From contig NZ_SSXE01000070.1 of assembly GCF_021699195.1 (NCBI RefSeq), positions 1 through 59,635 of the forward strand: a DNA stretch of 59,635 nucleotides, in the 5' to 3' direction. The DNA is from Nonomuraea sp. MG754425 (GTDB taxonomy: Bacteria; Actinomycetota; Actinomycetes; Streptosporangiales; Streptosporangiaceae). Position 1 is the first letter of the stretch; the number at the start of each line of letters is the position of its first letter. Shown piece by piece: positions 41,454-52,524 of this stretch. The notes below the pieces were generated by a model that searched no databases, was not told the DNA's origin, and saw only the letters and a program-made list of their open reading frames with translations. The position numbers and the translations under genes were made by a program.

Positions 41454-42454
41454 AGGTCGCGCGTTTCCACGCGCCCGGCGACATCAGGATCGAGGACGCG
41501 CCGGAGCCGGTCGCCGGTCCCGGCGAGCTGAAGATCCGGGTGCGCAACTGCTCGACGTGCGGTACCGACGCCAAGATCCTCAAGTTCGGCCACCACCACA
41601 TCGTGCCGCCGCGCGTGATGGGCCACGAGATCGCCGGCGAGGTGGTCGGCACCGGGGCCCGGGTGCAGGTGATCGCCGCGATCCCGTGCGGGAGGTGCGC
41701 CGACTGCGCGGCGGGCCGCCGCACGGTGTGCCCGAACCAGGAGTCGATGGGCTACCACTACGACGGCGGCTTCGCCGAGTACCTGATCGTGCCCGCCAAG
41801 GTGCTGGCCGTGGACGGCGTCAACGCCATCCCCGACGGCGTCGGCTACGCGGAGGCGTCGGTGGCCGAGCCGCTGGCGTGCGTGCTCAACGGCCAGACGC
41901 TGGCGCGCGTCGGGCCCGGCGACGACGTGGTGGTGATGGGCGCGGGCCCGATCGGCTGCCTGCACGTGCGGCTGGCGCGGGCGCGCGGGGCGTCCCGGGT
42001 GTTCCTGGTGGACGTCAACGCCGAGCGGCTGGCGATGGCCGCCGAACTGGTGCGTCCGGACGCGGCCATCGACGCCGACCCGGTCGAGCAGGTGCTGAAG
42101 CTGACCGGCGGCCGGGGCGCCGACGTGGTGATCACGGCGGCGGCGTCGGGCGCGGCGCAGGAGCAGGCCGTGCGGATGGCGGCCCGGCAGGGGCGGCTCA
42201 GCTTCTTCGGCGGCCTGCCCAAGGACGACCCTGTCATCGCGCTCGACTCCAACCTCGTGCACTACCGGGAGCTGACCATCGTGGGCGCCAACGGCTCCAG
42301 CCCCGCCCACAACGCGCAGGCGCTGCGGCTGGTGGCCGAGGGCGCCGTGACCGTCTCCGACCTGATCACCCACCGGCTGCCGCTGCCGCGCGTGCTGGAC
42401 GGGATCGACCTGGTCACCCGGGGCGCGGCCATCAAGGTCACCATCGAACCCTGA
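41450..42454 (+). CDS. zinc-dependent medium-chain dehydrogenase (polyol or polyol-phosphate)
   Basis: A 334-residue MDR-type dehydrogenase. Catalytic zinc ligands are in CSTCGTD, GHEIAGEVVG and AEPLACV; the structural zinc has four Cys in CGRCADCAAGRRTVC. The NAD(P) motif is VMGAGPIGCLHVRLARARGA. Position inside a mannitol-type PTS operon suggests it oxidises the imported polyol phosphate to a ketose phosphate, replacing the unrelated MtlD. Sorbitol- or galactitol-phosphate are alternatives. Confidence 0.88.
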   Translation: MKVARFHAPGDIRIEDAPEPVAGPGELKIRVRNCSTCGTDAKILKFGHHHIVPPRVMGHEIAGEVVGTGARVQVIAAIPCGRCADCAAGRRTVCPNQESMGYHYDGGFAEYLIVPAKVLAVDGVNAIPDGVGYAEASVAEPLACVLNGQTLARVGPGDDVVVMGAGPIGCLHVRLARARGASRVFLVDVNAERLAMAAELVRPDAAIDADPVEQVLKLTGGRGADVVITAAASGAAQEQAVRMAARQGRLSFFGGLPKDDPVIALDSNLVHYRELTIVGANGSSPAHNAQALRLVAEGAVTVSDLITHRLPLPRVLDGIDLVTRGAAIKVTIEP

Positions 42455-42466
42455 GGAGTGATGGCA

Positions 42467-42748
42467 ATGGCACAGCGAACCGTGGCCGTGGCCTCGGCCA
42501 GCGGGCTGCACGCCCGTCCCGCGAAGTTGTTCGTGCAGGCGGCGGTGCGGACGGGGGTCCCGGTGACGATCCGGGCCGGGGAGAGGTCGGCGCCGGCCAG
42601 GAGCATGCTGGGCGTGCTGTCGCTGGGTGTCGTCCGGGGCACCGAGGTCACGCTGGAGGCCGACGGCCCGGGGGCGGAGGAGGCGCTGGACACGCTGGCC
42701 GCGCTGCTGGCCCGCGACCTGGACGCCGACGAGGCCCTCGATGCCTGA
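42467..42748 (+). CDS. ptsH: HPr phosphocarrier protein
   Basis: A 93-residue HPr with the phospho-His in ASGLHARPAKLF and a Ser at the regulatory position in RSMLGVLSLG. Start ATG 42467 is favoured because GAGGAG (42453-42458) lies 8 nt upstream; an ATG at 42461 is possible. Overlaps the EI gene by 8 nt. It carries phosphate from EI to EIIA. Confidence 0.92.
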   Translation: MAQRTVAVASASGLHARPAKLFVQAAVRTGVPVTIRAGERSAPARSMLGVLSLGVVRGTEVTLEADGPGAEEALDTLAALLARDLDADEALDA

Positions 42749-44242
42749 CGGCGACCCCAGGACGGGCCCCAGGACCGGCCCCTGGACCGGCTCCGCCGGG
42801 CGGCTCGCCGGGCTGGGGGTCAGCCAGGGGCGGGCGGCCGGGCCGGTGATCCGGCTGGCCGAGCCGCCGCGGCTGCCCCCGCCGCGTGCGGTCACCGACC
42901 CGCGGGCCGAGGCGGCCGGCGCGGCCAAGGCGCTGGAGGCGGTCGCCGCCGAGCTGAATCGCCGCGCGCTGGCCGCCGGCGGCGAGGCGGCCGGCATCCT
43001 GGAGGCGCTGGCCATGATCGCCGAGGATCCGCTGCTGCTGGCGGAGACCGAGCGGCTGACCGGCGAGGGCGCCGACGCCGCGCACGCCCTCGACGCCGCC
43101 TTCGCCCATCATCGCGAGGCCCTGGCGGCGCTCGGCGGCTACCTGGCCGAGCGGGCCGCCGACCTCGACGACCTCAGGAACCGGGCCGTGGCCTGCGCCC
43201 TCGGCCTGCCGATGCCCGGCCTGCCCGCGCCCGGCCACCCGTACGTGCTGGTCGCCGCCGACCTGTCGCCGGCCGACACGGCGGGTCTGGGCCCCGAGGT
43301 GCTGGCGCTGGTCACCGAGCGCGGCGGCCCGACCAGCCACACCGCGATCCTGGCCCGGGGCCGCGGCCTGCCCGCCGTGGTCGCCTGCGCGGGCGTCCTG
43401 GACCTGGACGACGGCACGGTGATCGGCGTGGACGGCGGCACCGGCGAGGTCGCGGTCGGTCTCACCGAGGAGGAGGCCGCCGGGGTCGCCGGGGCCGAGC
43501 GGTCCCGGCGGGCCCGGCTCGGGGCGAGCAGGGGGCCGGGCCGGACCGCCGACGGGCATCCGGTGAAGCTGCTGCTCAACATCGGCTCGGCGGCGGACCT
43601 GGCGGCGGACGCGCGCGGGACCGACCCCGAGGAGGCGACCTCCGAGGGGGTGGGCCTGTTCAGGACGGAGTTCCTGTTCCTCGATCGCCGGCAGGCGCCG
43701 TCGTTCGAGGAGCAGGCCGCCGCGTACGCGGAGGTGTTCGCGCGGGCGGAGCACGTGATCGTGCGCACGCTCGACGCCGGCACCGACAAGCCGCTGCCGT
43801 TCCTCGGCCTGCCCGCGGAGCAGAACCCGGCCCTGGGCGTGCGCGGCCTGCGGGTGGACCGGCTGCTGCCGGACGTCCTGGACACCCAGCTCGGCGCGAT
43901 CGCCGCGACTTCCTCAGCATCGGCACCAACGACCTGGCCCAGTACACCTTCGCCGCCGACCGCCAGCACTCGGCCCTGGCCGACCTCCTCGACCCGCGCC
44001 GGCCGGCGCTGCTGGAGCTGATCGCCCGCTGCGCGCGGGCGGGCCTGGAGGCGGGCAAGCCGGTCGGGGTGTGCGGCGAGGCGGCGGGCGATCCGCTGCT
44101 CGCGCCCCTGCTGGTGGGGCTGGGCGTGACGAGCCTGTCCATGGCGCCGGTGTGCGTCCCGGCGGTGCGGGAGGCGCTGGCGGGGCTCACCCTGGCCGAA
44201 TGCCGCGAACGCGCCCACACCGCACTGGACACCGACCCATGA
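42741..44242 (+). pseudogene. ptsI: PTS enzyme I gene with out-of-frame internal deletion
   Basis: The first 387 codons encode EI through the phospho-His site GGPTSHTAILARG, the PEP-binding Arg loops GVGLFRTEFL and VIVRTLDAGTDK, up to DTQLGAIAA. The following residues become Ser/Thr/Pro-rich and stop at 44021. From 43904 the other frame reads RDFLSIGTNDLAQYTF, GVCGEAAGD and runs to a proper end at 44242. Compared with EI of about 560-575 residues, roughly 65 residues are missing at the junction, including the segment with the Mg-binding Glu (VMVETPAA in E. coli). Both loss and frame change point to a real deletion, perhaps at the short GCCGCG stretch, or to an assembly error. All upstream genes look intact. 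Confidence 0.85.
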
Positions 44243-44243
44243 G

Positions 44244-44384
44244 GCGGCTCCGCGCGGTGCGGAGGCCCAGAGCACGAAGCGATCGCCGGCCTCACGGCGA
44301 TCCGGGCCCGGAAGCGGCTCCGCGGGGTGCGGGGGTCCGGGCCGCGAGCCTCACGGAGATCCGGAGCGTCACGGAGATCCGGGC
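44244..44384. repeat. degenerate direct repeats downstream of ptsI
   Basis: A 22-bp unit starting GCGGCTCCGCG recurs at 44244-44265 and 44314-44335 (period 70, 20 of 22 identical). A second unit of 17 nt with CACGG-M-GATCCGG occurs at 44291, 44350 and 44368. The 212-nt gap before the Clp gene holds these repeats and a terminator, no gene. Confidence 0.65.
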
Positions 44385-44414
44385 GCTGAGGTGAACTTCC
44401 CGTCGTGCCGCTTC

Positions 44415-44446
44415 CCCGGCCGGGCTCTCCCCTGTGTCCGGCCGGG
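44415..44446. terminator. bidirectional hairpin terminator
   Basis: CCCGGCCGG (44415-44423) and CCGGCCGGG (44438-44446), 9-bp stem, 14-nt loop, between the convergent ptsI and Clp genes. Confidence 0.55.
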
Positions 44447-44454
44447 TGCGGCGC

Positions 44455-46950
<2,496 letters not shown>

Positions 46951-47040
46951 AGCATGTCCCCCTCGTGCTCACGGGACATCTAGCCGCGTATGCCGCATGT
47001 CATTGCCAGCGTTCGGCAAAGCCTTCGGGCGCGGCGCACG

Positions 47041-47691
47041 TCACCCGGTCGCGACGGCCTCGGCGACCGGCGTGTCACCGGAGACGAGCTCCAGCGTCCG
47101 CCCCGCGCCGCCGGGGTGCGCCAGCAGCGCCACGACGACGGCGGCCACGTCGTCGCGCGGCACCGCGCCGGGCGGCACCGAGGGGGCCAGCCGCACCAGG
47201 CCGGTGCCCGGCTCGTCCGTCAAGCGGCCGGGCCGCAGGATCGTCCAGTCGAGGTCGCGGGCGCGCAGATCCTCCTCGGCCGCGGTCTTGGCCGTGATGT
47301 AGGCGGCCCACACCTCGTCGCGGCCGGGCGCGGGCGGCCGGCCCGCCCCCATGGAGGAGATCTGGACGAAGCGCCGCACGCCCGCCCGCTCGGCCGCGTC
47401 GGCCAGCAGCACGGACGCGCCGCGGTCCACGGTGTCCTTGCGCGCCGCGCCGCTGCCGGGCCCCGCGCCGGCCGCGAACACGACGGCGTCGGCGCCCGCC
47501 ACGATCCGCGCGACCTCCTCGACGCCCGCCTTCTCCAGGTCGCACAGCACGGCCTCGCCCCCGGCGGCCTCGACGTCGGCCACGTGCGCCGGATCGCGCA
47601 CCAGCCCGACGGCCCCCTGCCCGAGCCGGGCGGCCAGCCGCAGCGCGATCTTCCCGTGTCCCCCCGCGATGATGATCCGCATGTCGCCCAT
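47041..47691 (-). CDS. NAD(P)-binding atypical SDR / NmrA-like protein
   Basis: A 216-residue Rossmann-fold protein of the short SDR_a5/NAD(P)H-binding type, with the dinucleotide loop IIIAGGHGKIALRLA at the N-terminus, VVFAAGAGPGSG, and VQISSMGAG and YITAKTAAE resembling the S and Y-x-x-x-K regions. Substrate unknown; such proteins often sense redox state or reduce quinones. ATG 47691 (MGDMRIII) or 47682 can start it. It is divergent from the HAD gene with a 14-nt gap. Confidence 0.82.
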   Translation of the reverse strand: MGDMRIIIAGGHGKIALRLAARLGQGAVGLVRDPAHVADVEAAGGEAVLCDLEKAGVEEVARIVAGADAVVFAAGAGPGSGAARKDTVDRGASVLLADAAERAGVRRFVQISSMGAGRPPAPGRDEVWAAYITAKTAAEEDLRARDLDWTILRPGRLTDEPGTGLVRLAPSVPPGAVPRDDVAAVVVALLAHPGGAGRTLELVSGDTPVAEAVATG

Positions 47692-47705
47692 GGTGTCATG
47701 GACGC

Positions 47706-48398
47706 ATGCACGACTTCCCGGAGGCGCCCACACCCGCGTTCCTGTTCGACCTGGACGGCACCCTGATCGACAGCGTCTACCAGCACGTGATCGCCTGGCG
47801 GCAGGCGCTGTCCGGGATGGGCATCGACCTGTCGGTGTGGCGCATCCACCGGCGCATCGGCATGAGCGGCGGCCTGTTCGTCAGCGCGCTGCTGCGCGAG
47901 ACCGGCCTCAAGCTGACCCGCGAGCAGATCGACGAGCTGCAGAGCACCCACATGGAGTGGTACGAGCAGCAGGCCGGCTCCGTCAGGCCGCTGCCCGGCG
48001 CGCCGGAGCTGCTGGCCGAGCTGACCTCGCGCGGCGTGCCGTGGGCGATCTGCACCAGCGGGTACGCCCGCACGGCCCGCCTCTCGCTGGCCATGCTGGG
48101 CCTGCCCGATGACACCCCGATGGTCACGCGTGACCTGGTGCGCCGCGCCAAACCCGACCCCGACCTGTTCCTCGCCGGTGCGGCGCTGGCCCGGGTGGAT
48201 CCGGCGCATGCCATGGTGGTGGGCGACAGCGTCTGGGACCTGCTCGCCGCCCGCCGGGCCGGCGCCCTGGGCATCGGGCTGCTGTCAGGCGGTTACGGCA
48301 GGGACGAACTGGAGCGGGCGGGCGCGTTCAGGGTGTACGCCGACCCGGCGGACATGCTGGACCGGCTCGACGAGCTGGGTGTCCGGCAGAGTGACTGA
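47706..48398 (+). CDS. HAD-superfamily phosphatase
   Basis: A 230-residue HAD hydrolase, subfamily IA. Motif I FLFDLDGTLIDS (nucleophile Asp16), motif II ICTSG, and motif III/IV KPDPDLF and VVGDSVWDLLAA are complete. It resembles phosphoglycolate or beta-phosphoglucomutase-like phosphatases; the substrate is not fixed. It is followed 62 nt later by 6-phosphogluconate dehydrogenase. Confidence 0.9.
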   Translation: MHDFPEAPTPAFLFDLDGTLIDSVYQHVIAWRQALSGMGIDLSVWRIHRRIGMSGGLFVSALLRETGLKLTREQIDELQSTHMEWYEQQAGSVRPLPGAPELLAELTSRGVPWAICTSGYARTARLSLAMLGLPDDTPMVTRDLVRRAKPDPDLFLAGAALARVDPAHAMVVGDSVWDLLAARRAGALGIGLLSGGYGRDELERAGAFRVYADPADMLDRLDELGVRQSD

Positions 48399-48460
48399 GG
48401 TGGGAATATCCCTGCGAACCCCCAAGCTTGATCATGCGTATCCCCCGAAGAGGAGCTGAG

Positions 48461-49885
48461 ATGGACTTGGCAGACATCGGCGTCACCGGTCTGGCGACCA
48501 TGGGGCGCAACCTGGCACGCAACCTGGCCAGGCACGGGTACGCGGTGGCCGTGCACAACCGCTCGTCCGGCCGTACCCAGCAGTTGGTGAAGGAGTTCGG
48601 CGGGGAGGGCACGTTCGTGCCGTCCGAGGAGCTGGCCGGTTTCGTGGCCTCGCTCAAGCGCCCGCGGCGCGCGATCATCATGGTGAAGGCGGGCGCCGGC
48701 ACCGACGCGGTGATCGACCAGCTCGCCGAGCTGATGGAGCCGGGCGACATGATCGTCGACGGGGGCAACGCGCACTTCGAGGACACCCGCCGGCGCGAGG
48801 CGGCGCTGCGCGAGCGCGGCCTGCACTTCGTCGGCACCGGCATCTCCGGCGGCGAGGAGGGCGCGCTGAACGGCCCGAGCATCATGCCGGGCGGCTCGAC
48901 GGAGTCGTGGGAGGCGCTCGGCCCGATCCTGCAGGACATCTCGGCCAAGGTGGACGGGGTGCCGTGTTCGGTGCACGTGGGCCCCGACGGCGCCGGGCAC
49001 TTCGTGAAGATGGTGCACAACGGCATCGAGTACTCCGACATGCAGCTCATCGCCGAGTCGTACGACCTGCTGCGGCAGGCGCTGGGCGCGACGCCGGCCG
49101 AGCTGGCCGAGGTGTTCAGGGAGTGGAACCGCGGGGAGCTCGACTCGTACCTGATCGAGATCACCGCCGAGGTGCTCGACCAGGTGGACGCCGAGACCGG
49201 CAAGCCGTTCGTGGACGTCGTGGTGGACCAGGCCGAGCAGAAGGGCACCGGCCGCTGGACCGTGCAGAGCGCCCTCGACCTGGGCGTCCCGGTGACGGGC
49301 ATCGCGGAGGCCACGTTCGCGCGGGCGCTGTCGGGGCACCCGGAGCAGCGGGCCGCGGCCCGGTCGCTGCGCGGTCCCGAGCTGTCCGGGGTCGGCGGGC
49401 GCGAGCTGGTCGACGACGTGCGGCACGCGCTGTACGCGTCCAAGATCGTGGCCTACGCCCAGGGCTTCGACCAGATGGCGGCGGCCTCCAAGGAGTACGG
49501 CTGGGACCTCGACCTCGGGGCCATGGCCACGATCTGGCGGGGCGGCTGCATCATCAGGGCCAAGTTCCTCGACCGCATCCGGGCCGCCTACGACGCCGAC
49601 CCGAACCTGCCCACGCTGCTGGCCGACCCGGCGTTCTCGGCCGCGCTGGACACCGCCCAGGAGTCGTGGCGGCGCGTGGTCACCACGGCGGTCCAGATCG
49701 GCGTGCCGACGCCCGGCTTCTCCTCGGCGCTGGCCTACTACGACGGGCTGCGCCGCGACCGCCTTCCCGCGGCACTGGTGCAGGGGCTGCGCGACTACTT
49801 CGGCGCGCACACCTACCGGCGGGTGGACAAGGAGGGCTCCTTCCACACCGACTGGTCCGGCGACCGCGCCGAGCACCCGGCCTGA
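48461..49885 (+). CDS. gnd: 6-phosphogluconate dehydrogenase, decarboxylating
   Basis: A 474-residue oxidative pentose-phosphate enzyme making ribulose-5-P, CO2 and NADPH. Rossmann segment IGVTGLATMGRNLARNLARHG, substrate signature DGGNAHFEDTRRR, GISGGEEGALNGPSIMPGG, the catalytic Lys region GAGHFVKMVHNGIEYSDMQL and the C-terminal tail are all present. AGAGGAG precedes ATG 48461. Confidence 0.95.
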   Translation: MDLADIGVTGLATMGRNLARNLARHGYAVAVHNRSSGRTQQLVKEFGGEGTFVPSEELAGFVASLKRPRRAIIMVKAGAGTDAVIDQLAELMEPGDMIVDGGNAHFEDTRRREAALRERGLHFVGTGISGGEEGALNGPSIMPGGSTESWEALGPILQDISAKVDGVPCSVHVGPDGAGHFVKMVHNGIEYSDMQLIAESYDLLRQALGATPAELAEVFREWNRGELDSYLIEITAEVLDQVDAETGKPFVDVVVDQAEQKGTGRWTVQSALDLGVPVTGIAEATFARALSGHPEQRAAARSLRGPELSGVGGRELVDDVRHALYASKIVAYAQGFDQMAAASKEYGWDLDLGAMATIWRGGCIIRAKFLDRIRAAYDADPNLPTLLADPAFSAALDTAQESWRRVVTTAVQIGVPTPGFSSALAYYDGLRRDRLPAALVQGLRDYFGAHTYRRVDKEGSFHTDWSGDRAEHPA

Positions 49886-49895
49886 CCCGGGGCCC

Positions 49896-50678
49896 TCAGC
49901 TCCTGCCCAGCGGCACGGCGTTGGCGATCGCGGTCACCACGCAGAACCCGAAGGGGCCGGCGGTGTCGTGCATGGCCACCTTGCCCGTCGCGATGCCGTC
50001 GGCGCTGGCGTGCCCGGCCGACTCCTGGCCGATCAGCTCCCCTTCGGGGAGTCTGGCCAGCGTCATGGTGTAGTCGGCGTTGATGAAGCGCAGCCCGTCG
50101 GGCTGGGCGTTGGCGAGCGGGCTGGCGAAGTCGGCGGCCAGCGCGGCGCGTACGAGGGGCGTCAGCGGCTCGTCGTCCACCAGCGGGTGGGTTTCCCGCA
50201 GCCAGGCGCGGGCGGGCCCGGCAAAGGGTGCGGCGGAGGGGGCGGTCCACCACAGGTCGAACGGCGGACGCCAGCCGCCGCCGCCCGTCACCGGCGGCCC
50301 GGAGGGCGGCGGCTCGTCCCAGGCGGGCGTGACGTGCGAGCGCTCGCCGCCGGGCTGCTCGCCCTCGCGGAGCAGGACCGCGCCGGCCCGCGCGATCACG
50401 CCCTGGTCGGTGGAGATCACCGCGTCGGCGACCCGGATCCGGCGGCCGTCCCTGACGAGCGTGGTCTCGACGGTGACGGGCAGCAGCGGGCTGTTGCGGA
50501 ACAGGTCGACGGTCAGCCGGGCGAAGCGCAGGCCGGGCTCGGCGTGCCGCTCCTCCAGGGCTCGGGCCGCCAGCCCGCCGAGCAGGCGGCCGTGCAGCAT
50601 GTCGGGCGACCAGGGGCCGCGGGCGTGCGGGGCGGGGACGAGCTCGTCCCTCTTGCGGGTGAAGAAGGCTGACGTCAC
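49896..50678 (-). CDS. acyl-CoA thioesterase-like double-hotdog protein
   Basis: A 260-residue protein resembling TesB-like (4HBT_3) thioesterases: first hotdog with DMLHGRLLGGLAARALEE and the strand FARLTVDLFRNSPLLPV, second with DYTMTLARLPEGELIGQESAG. A Gly/Pro-rich linker joins them. It likely hydrolyses an acyl-CoA; chain length unknown. Start GTG 50678. Convergent with gnd, stops 10 nt apart. Confidence 0.78.
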   Translation of the reverse strand: MTSAFFTRKRDELVPAPHARGPWSPDMLHGRLLGGLAARALEERHAEPGLRFARLTVDLFRNSPLLPVTVETTLVRDGRRIRVADAVISTDQGVIARAGAVLLREGEQPGGERSHVTPAWDEPPPSGPPVTGGGGWRPPFDLWWTAPSAAPFAGPARAWLRETHPLVDDEPLTPLVRAALAADFASPLANAQPDGLRFINADYTMTLARLPEGELIGQESAGHASADGIATGKVAMHDTAGPFGFCVVTAIANAVPLGRS

Positions 50679-50777
50679 AGAATGAGATTCTAGACGGAGA
50701 TCGGCCGGCAGCCGAGAGCACGCGGTGGCCCCGCCCGGGGTTGGCCCGCGCTCGGACGGGTCCGTATGCTCCGGTGA

Positions 50778-51203
50778 ATGCACGATCAAGGTGAGGACCC
50801 CCGGCCGGACCGGGGCGCGGTACGCGAGATCCATTCCCTCCGGGACGCGGTCTCCCTGGCCTACTCCCCCGACCTCGACGGCCTGGGCGACCCCGGGGAG
50901 ATCGTCTGGGCGTGGGTGCCGTACGAGGAGGACCCGTCCCGGGGCAAGGACCGGCCGCTGCTGATCGTCGGCCGCACCGGCCGCAGGCTGCTGGCCATGA
51001 TGTTGTCCAGCAAGGGCGACGACGGGCCCGACTGGCTGGAGCTGGGCGCCTGGGGGCGCGACGACCGGGTGTCGTACCTGCGGCTGGACCGGGTGTTCGT
51101 GCTGGACGAGGACGACATCAGGCGCGAGGGCGCGGTGCTCGACGCCGAGCGGTTCGCCCGGGTGGCGGCCCGGCTGATGAAGACGCACGGCTGGGGCGTG
51201 TGA
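50778..51203 (+). CDS. PemK/MazF-like protein, no adjacent antitoxin
   Basis: A 141-residue protein whose core GEIVWAWVPYEEDPSRGKDRPLLIVGR matches the PemK/MazF SH3-like barrel, including the basic R-P residues of the RNA-cleavage loop. Family toxins cut mRNA at short motifs. No antitoxin gene lies upstream or downstream, and the N-terminal 35 residues are extra. It may be a solitary domesticated member without toxicity. Confidence 0.72.
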   Translation: MHDQGEDPRPDRGAVREIHSLRDAVSLAYSPDLDGLGDPGEIVWAWVPYEEDPSRGKDRPLLIVGRTGRRLLAMMLSSKGDDGPDWLELGAWGRDDRVSYLRLDRVFVLDEDDIRREGAVLDAERFARVAARLMKTHGWGV

Positions 51204-51371
51204 CGTCCCCTGTCGTGACCCGCTCATCGCGGGCCGCCCGTACGTGATCGAGGCGCCGGAGGCGTTCGCGCGCGAGCGCGAGCCCGGCGCCGCCTGGCCG
51301 GCCCGGCACGCGGTGGACGCCGCCGTGGCGACCGTGCGCGAGCCCGGCCGCGTCCAGCCGGACCCGCTCAT

Positions 51372-51403
51372 CCCGCCTTCCCCGGCTCGCCGGGGAAGGC
51401 GGG
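51372..51403. terminator. strong perfect hairpin terminator
   Basis: Perfect 15-bp inverted repeat: CCCGCCTTCCCCGGC (51372-51386) and its complement (51389-51403). It lies 3 nt beyond the end of the minus-strand membrane gene, serving both convergent genes. The preceding stretch 51204-51371 shows no gene I can support. Confidence 0.75.
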
Positions 51404-51406
51404 GGC

Positions 51407-52462
51407 TCATGATCGCCGGGCGCCCGTCGGGGTCGCCGGTGGGGTGTCCGGGGCGGGGGGTCCGGGCTTGCCGCGCACCAGGGCGGCGATGCGCAGGCCC
51501 AGCCAGATGAGCAGGGCGAGCACCCCGACCAGGAGGTACTCGATGGCCGGGATCCGCACCGACTCACTCGCCGCGCCGACGAGGTCGCCGCGCAGGCCGT
51601 ACACGATCATGGCGGCGGCCACGTAGCAGGCGGCCAGTCCCCACCGGACGGCGGCCGGCAGGCCCAGCCCGTGCATCTGGGTGATGACGAACACCCCCAG
51701 GAACCCGAACAGGAACATCGGCCACGCCCCGTCGGGCCCGGAGGTCATGACGGCCACCAGCGTGCCGTGCACGGCGACCGTGGCCTCCAGCGTGAAGGTC
51801 CACCAGCGGTTGGTGTGCGCCCTGGTGAGGAAGAGCGAGCCCTGCAGGAGCAGCAGGAACATGTAGAAGAAGCCGATCAGGTGGCCCGAGGTGGCCTCGG
51901 CGGGGTGGTACCAGAACGTGTAGACCGCCGCCCAGGCGAACAGGTAGCCGTGGTAGCGGCGGGCGAAGTCGACCACGGCCCGGCCGAGGGGGACGGGCTT
52001 GCCCAGGAACAGGCCGCGCCGCCGGTTCTCCATGAGCAGCACCAGCACCAGCAGCAGGACCACCGAGCCCTGTGAGCTGAAGATCGAGACGTCCTGCGCC
52101 AGCCCGTCGTAGAACAGGTGGGTCTGCAGCACGTGCAGGGCGATGAAGGCGGTGTTGACGGCCAGGGCGGCGACGTTGACCGGGTGCAGGCCGCTGGTGT
52201 AGCGGCGGACCCTGGTCTGGGCGTGGTAGATCAGCCACCAGAACGCGATCTGGTGGGCCGCGTACCCGCCCCAGGCCGTCAGCCTGGTCCAGAACGTGGG
52301 CTCGGGGAGTTTCCAGTAGTACCAGGACGCCCCCTGGTCGGGCAGCAGTTCGATGCCCTGCAGCCGCCCGCCGAGCAGCCAGATCAGCCCGGTCATGGCA
52401 GCGCTGGCCGCCACGCCGATGAGGAGGGCACGGCCCGCGCTGACGTTTCTCAGCGCCGTCAT
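51407..52462 (-). CDS. polytopic membrane protein of unknown function
   Basis: Not recognised. A 351-residue protein with about nine hydrophobic segments, His/Trp-rich loops (GGYAAHQIAFWWLIYHAQTR, LHVLQTHLFYDGL, YTFWYHPAEATSGH, QMHGLG) and a Pro/Thr-rich cytoplasmic tail. The conserved-looking His residues within or near membrane segments hint at metal or heme binding, which is speculation. It is divergent from the MarR regulator with a repeated operator between them, so it is probably MarR-controlled. Confidence 0.8.
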   Translation of the reverse strand: MTALRNVSAGRALLIGVAASAAMTGLIWLLGGRLQGIELLPDQGASWYYWKLPEPTFWTRLTAWGGYAAHQIAFWWLIYHAQTRVRRYTSGLHPVNVAALAVNTAFIALHVLQTHLFYDGLAQDVSIFSSQGSVVLLLVLVLLMENRRRGLFLGKPVPLGRAVVDFARRYHGYLFAWAAVYTFWYHPAEATSGHLIGFFYMFLLLLQGSLFLTRAHTNRWWTFTLEATVAVHGTLVAVMTSGPDGAWPMFLFGFLGVFVITQMHGLGLPAAVRWGLAACYVAAAMIVYGLRGDLVGAASESVRIPAIEYLLVGVLALLIWLGLRIAALVRGKPGPPAPDTPPATPTGARRS

Positions 52463-52483
52463 GGGAGGCTCCGATCGAAAGTC

Positions 52484-52515
52484 TTTCCATCATGGAATGT
52501 TTCGATTATGGAATG
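52484..52515. promoter_or_regulatory. tandem MarR operator candidate
   Basis: Two adjacent 16-bp units, TTTCCATCATGGAATG (52484-52499) and TTTCGATTATGGAATG (52500-52515), 14 of 16 identical. The first contains the palindrome TTCCAT-C-ATGGAA. It lies between the membrane-protein and MarR genes. Confidence 0.7.
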
Positions 52516-52524
52516 ATGAGCGGT

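Noticed and set aside
51244..51510. Short plus-strand frame after the PemK-like gene, considered as a gene remnant.
   Set aside because: It runs through the strong terminator hairpin and into the opposite gene; no similarity I can name.
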